A stretch of DNA of 7,501 nucleotides. Source: an uncultured Collinsella sp. (GTDB taxonomy: Bacteria > Actinomycetota > Coriobacteriia > Coriobacteriales > Coriobacteriaceae). Position 1 is the first letter of the stretch; the number at the start of each line of letters is the position of its first letter. The translations under genes were made by a program, and so were the position numbers. Location of the stretch: the NCBI GenBank assembly GCA_902476475.1, contig CABSDO010000094.1, positions 1 to 7,501 on the forward strand. The letters are read 5' to 3'. The notes below the pieces were generated by a model. The model ran no database searches. It saw only the letters and a list, made by a program, of their open reading frames with translations, and had not been told where the DNA came from. Below, one piece after another: positions 5,986 to 7,501 of the stretch.

Positions 5986-6036
5986 TTGGGGACAGGTTAA
6001 TCTGCACCAGGTTGGTGCAGATTAACCTGTCCCCAA
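5986..6036. repeat. Perfect 23-bp inverted repeat with 5-base loop (REP-like palindrome)
   Basis: The arms 5986-6008 and 6014-6036 are exact complements around AGGTT. The outer ends are TTGGGGACAGG and CCTGTCCCCAA. It begins 19 bases past the stop of the flavodoxin/ferredoxin gene. Neither strand has a U-tract after the stem, so it is not a canonical terminator, although such a strong hairpin could stop 3' exonucleases or aid Rho-dependent termination. Perfect conservation of both arms suggests recent insertion or ongoing selection, as for REP palindromes moved by Y1 (RAYT) transposases. No transposase is present here. Confidence 0.75.
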
Positions 6037-6055
6037 TGCACCAATTTCGTATGCG

Positions 6056-6817
6056 CTAGATGAAGAGCTCGCATTCCTTCCGCACGACGCAAACCTTGCT
6101 CAGCATCTGGGAAACAGTGGATAGCTTGTTGGGATCAAGCTTGCGAGCGCCTCGCGGACATACGGCGATGCAGCGCATGCAGGAGATGCACGCCTCGCCA
6201 GCTGTTCGCTTGGGGTCGCCCTTTTCGATAGCACAAACGGGGCACGCCGCGGCGCATGCACCGCAGGAGACGCAATCCTCTGTTGCCTCGGGTGCCATAC
6301 GGTGACTTCCAGCTTGTTTATAAGGACGATTGCCGGGAATAGAGGGCTCGGACGCATCCTCAGCCAACAGCTTTTGCTGAATTTGCTGCGCAAACTCTGC
6401 GAGCTGCGCCGCATCCCGCGCATCCGGTCGCCCAGCAGCAAACTGACGAGCAACGGAATGCTCAGTAATAGCAGAAACCGCTGCAACCACCCTAAATCCG
6501 GCGCGCTTCGCAACGTCCTCCAGCTCTACGAGCGTGTCCTCAAACGCGCGGTTTCCGTATACACAAACCAAAACAGTCCGAGCCCCGTTGCCGCGCACCA
6601 TGCCCAACCGGTCAGCCACCACAGCCGGGATTCTACCGGCATACGCCGGCACAGAGATTACGGCCACGTCGTCCTCAGTCATCGAGACAGCGCTGAAATC
6701 TAGCCCGCTATCGGTCAGATCGACGGTAACGGTCTTTTTGTCCAGCGCCCCGGCCACAAGGCCAGACACCTTCCGCGTTCCACCCGTCGGACTAAACACA
6801 ATTTCGAATACGCTCAT
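6056..6817 (-). CDS. EFR1-type flavodoxin-ferredoxin fusion protein
   Basis: This 253-residue protein has two parts. Residues ~1-150 are a flavodoxin-like domain: FSPTGGTRKVS (8-18) is the FMN phosphate loop and SVPAYAGRIP (55-64) is the second conserved strand and loop. Residues ~175-225 form a bacterial ferredoxin domain with CVSCGACAAAC (Cys182, 185, 188, 192) and CISCMRCIAVC (Cys210, 213, 216, 220), each followed by Pro, for two [4Fe-4S] clusters. The linker (~150-175) is polar. Such proteins are cytoplasmic electron carriers of anaerobes, with mostly unknown partners. The ATG at 6817 has GGAGGG upstream. It has no close co-directional neighbour, so it is probably monocistronic. Two further Cys lie near the C-terminus (243, 249), outside the cluster motifs. 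The assignment to the family is strong; the physiological partner is unknown. Confidence 0.88.
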   Translation of the reverse strand: MSVFEIVFSPTGGTRKVSGLVAGALDKKTVTVDLTDSGLDFSAVSMTEDDVAVISVPAYAGRIPAVVADRLGMVRGNGARTVLVCVYGNRAFEDTLVELEDVAKRAGFRVVAAVSAITEHSVARQFAAGRPDARDAAQLAEFAQQIQQKLLAEDASEPSIPGNRPYKQAGSHRMAPEATEDCVSCGACAAACPVCAIEKGDPKRTAGEACISCMRCIAVCPRGARKLDPNKLSTVSQMLSKVCVVRKECELFI

Positions 6818-6953
6818 CGAGGCACCCTCCCCCTACGCCAGGCAACGCGTCAAGCCGTTTTCACATTCAGACAGAGTATACGGCGCATGGGATCCCCGTT
6901 TTGGTGCACCAAGCACCCCAATGCACCCACCCTACGCTGTCTGCCTCTTCGTT

Positions 6954-6990
6954 TTGTATAAATTACGGTACAGATTGTATATATTTACGG
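6954..6990. promoter_or_regulatory. AT-rich direct repeats with ~21-bp period
   Basis: TTGTATA-AA-TTACGG (6954-6968) is repeated as TTGTATA-TAT-TTACGG (6975-6990). Starts are 21 bp apart. On the minus strand the units read CCGTAA...TATACAA. The two-turn phasing recalls the LytTR-type site of the PTS operon, but GTA replaces the required GTT. It lies about 137 bp upstream of the flavodoxin/ferredoxin start and may be a regulator site or overlapping promoter elements. The local AT content stands out from the GC-rich surroundings. Confidence 0.35.
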
Positions 6991-7027
6991 GATACCGCCG
7001 TGTTCTCCTGAGGTACCCCATCCTGGC

Positions 7028-7265
7028 CCGTGCAAAAAACGGAGTATTCTGCAACGTGACCGCGCCAGCACCGCCGCGGGCGGGCAAAACTGTAGGGCGC
7101 TGCGTCATTTAGGGTTCCGACATAGCGAGAATGACGTACCTTTGCTTCGAAAAACGGCGAAATCTAACTCAAAACGCTCATAGGGGGTATCTGAAGGCCA
7201 CCGTTGGCAATACCGAATCGTATGCAGCCAGCTAGAGCTGCTGAATACTCCAAAAAAATGCACGG
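7028..7265. repeat. Non-coding segment bounded by imperfect inverted repeats
   Basis: The left end reads CCGTGCA-N6-GGAGTATTC-N-GCA (7028-7053). The right end reads TGC-N-GAATACTCC-N7-TGCACGG (7239-7265), its inverse with the same block order. The conserved blocks are identical in both ends, while the spacers are A-rich on the plus strand at both ends and so do not pair. The 238-bp segment between has no gene. It may be a small non-autonomous element, a structured RNA or a regulatory array. No flanking target duplication was found by eye. Confidence 0.4.
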
Positions 7266-7374
7266 CGCACCCCATAGGACCCATTGCTGCATGGCGGAAA
7301 ATAGGTCCTCGGCATCCCCCAGATGCATTCCCGAGAAAATCACGTTTGAATTAACGATGGACACGGCAAACAAA

Positions 7375-7403
7375 AGGGCCCGAGCGTTATTTGCTCGGGC
7401 CCT
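7375..7403 (-). terminator. Rho-independent terminator
   Basis: AGGGCCCGAGC (7375-7385) and GCTCGGGCCCT (7393-7403) form a perfect 11-bp GC-rich stem with a 7-base loop. On the minus strand it continues into TTTGTTTGCC, a usable U-tract. It lies 33 bases after the stop of the gene at the window's right edge and surely ends that transcript. Confidence 0.9.
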
Positions 7404-7420
7404 CACTGTGCCTCAATCTA

Positions 7421-7435
7421 ATGCGCGATGCGCAT
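7421..7435 (-). other. Small perfect hairpin right after the stop codon
   Basis: ATGCGC (7421-7426) and GCGCAT (7430-7435) pair around GAT. The hairpin starts one base after the stop codon at 7437-7439 and precedes the terminator. It could be a 3' end stabiliser, or chance. Confidence 0.3.
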
Positions 7436-7436
7436 C

Positions 7437-7501
7437 TTACTTGCGCTTGCCGCCGCCGTCACCGGGGCGACGGGAGCTGCTGCCGCGCTTGCCGCCACGG
7501 C
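7437..7501 (-). CDS. C-terminal tail of an unidentified protein with a basic Gly/Arg/Ser/Lys-rich end
   Basis: Only the last ~21 codons and a TAA stop are inside the window. The readable tail ends RRPGDGGGKRK, preceded by an RGGKRGSSS stretch, so it is basic, low-complexity and presumably disordered. Such tails occur on RNA-binding proteins such as DEAD-box helicases, pseudouridine synthases and some translation GTPases, but nothing here decides among them. The frame is supported by the stop codon, codon pattern and the strong terminator placed 33 bases downstream on the same strand. The gene begins to the right of the window. Confidence 0.65.
   Translation of the reverse strand, partial: RGGKRGSSSRRPGDGGGKRK

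Larger units (their letters stand above)
6818..7374. other. Gene-free region of about 550 bp with repeats and AT-rich islands
   Basis: I see no convincing gene, tRNA or known RNA family. Short frames here lack ribosome sites, and one starts inside the terminator at 7375-7403. The region holds a 12-bp perfect palindrome TTGGTGCACCAA (6901-6912), the AT-rich direct repeats at 6954-6990 and the inverted-repeat-bounded segment at 7028-7265. It also holds a nested hairpin, GGTAT/ATACC (7186-7190 with 7210-7214) around GCCA/TGGC, and AGGACC/GGTCCT at 7276-7309. TATACT on the minus strand (6880-6875) could be the -10 of the flavodoxin/ferredoxin gene, with no good -35. Confidence 0.6.

Noticed and set aside
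5986..6036. Calling the 23-bp inverted repeat a plain Rho-independent terminator
   Set aside because: The stem is far stronger than needed and neither strand has a U-tract after it.
6901..6912. Palindrome TTGGTGCACCAA
   Set aside because: It is perfect but only 12 bp, with no tie to a promoter or second copy in the window, so it is noted only in the description of the gene-free region.
6534..7112. 192-codon plus-strand frame
   Set aside because: It is antisense to the flavodoxin domain and then runs into AT-rich repeats, with no recognisable motif.
6818..7374. tRNA, CRISPR array or known riboswitch in the gene-free region
   Set aside because: No cloverleaf, regular spacer-repeat pattern or conserved riboswitch core was found by eye on either strand.
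7164..7406. 80-codon minus-strand frame
   Set aside because: It starts inside the terminator stem at 7375-7403, has no ribosome site and crosses the inverted-repeat segment. No family resemblance was seen.

Overview
The window looks like a chromosomal segment of a GC-rich, anaerobic, sugar-fermenting actinobacterium. The best guess is a gut Coriobacteriia member such as Collinsella: high-GC codon use, a PTS α-glucoside operon, ferredoxin-type redox proteins and LytTR-type sites all fit. This is inferred from gene content and composition, not from a marker gene. Every credible gene lies on the minus strand, so transcription runs from high to low coordinates. The long plus-strand open frames are shadows of these genes.

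Layout from high to low coordinates. At 7437-7501 is the C-terminal tail of an unrecognised protein with a basic Gly/Arg/Ser/Lys-rich end, followed by a clear Rho-independent terminator (7375-7403). A roughly 550-bp gene-free stretch (6818-7374) holds an AT-rich pair of direct repeats and an inverted-repeat-bounded segment. At 6056-6817 is a flavodoxin/ferredoxin fusion (EFR1-type). It is followed by a perfect 23-bp inverted repeat (5986-6036).

The core is a four-gene sugar operon: a glucose-type PTS EIIA (5200-5712), a BglG/LicT-type antiterminator (4327-5193), an α-glucoside-type PTS EIICB (2611-4227) and a GH4 6-phospho-α-glucosidase (1225-2607). It would take up a maltose-like α-glucoside as its 6-phosphate and split it into glucose 6-phosphate and a second sugar. 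The control region is unusually readable. Two LytTR-type 9-mers with a 21-bp period (5890-5919) sit just upstream of a candidate promoter (5850-5877). The leader RNA can form either an antiterminator-like hairpin (5793-5828) or an overlapping terminator-like hairpin (5738-5800). That suggests two layers of control: initiation by a LytTR regulator, and elongation by the operon's own antiterminator, which PTS phosphorylation would control.

The operon ends at a stem-loop (1155-1192). Beyond it, three evenly spaced inverted repeats (1033-1152) lie upstream of a partial iron-sulfur flavoprotein (1-968). This protein joins a NuoF-type cluster domain to a GltD-like NAD(P)H/FAD module and continues past the window edge.
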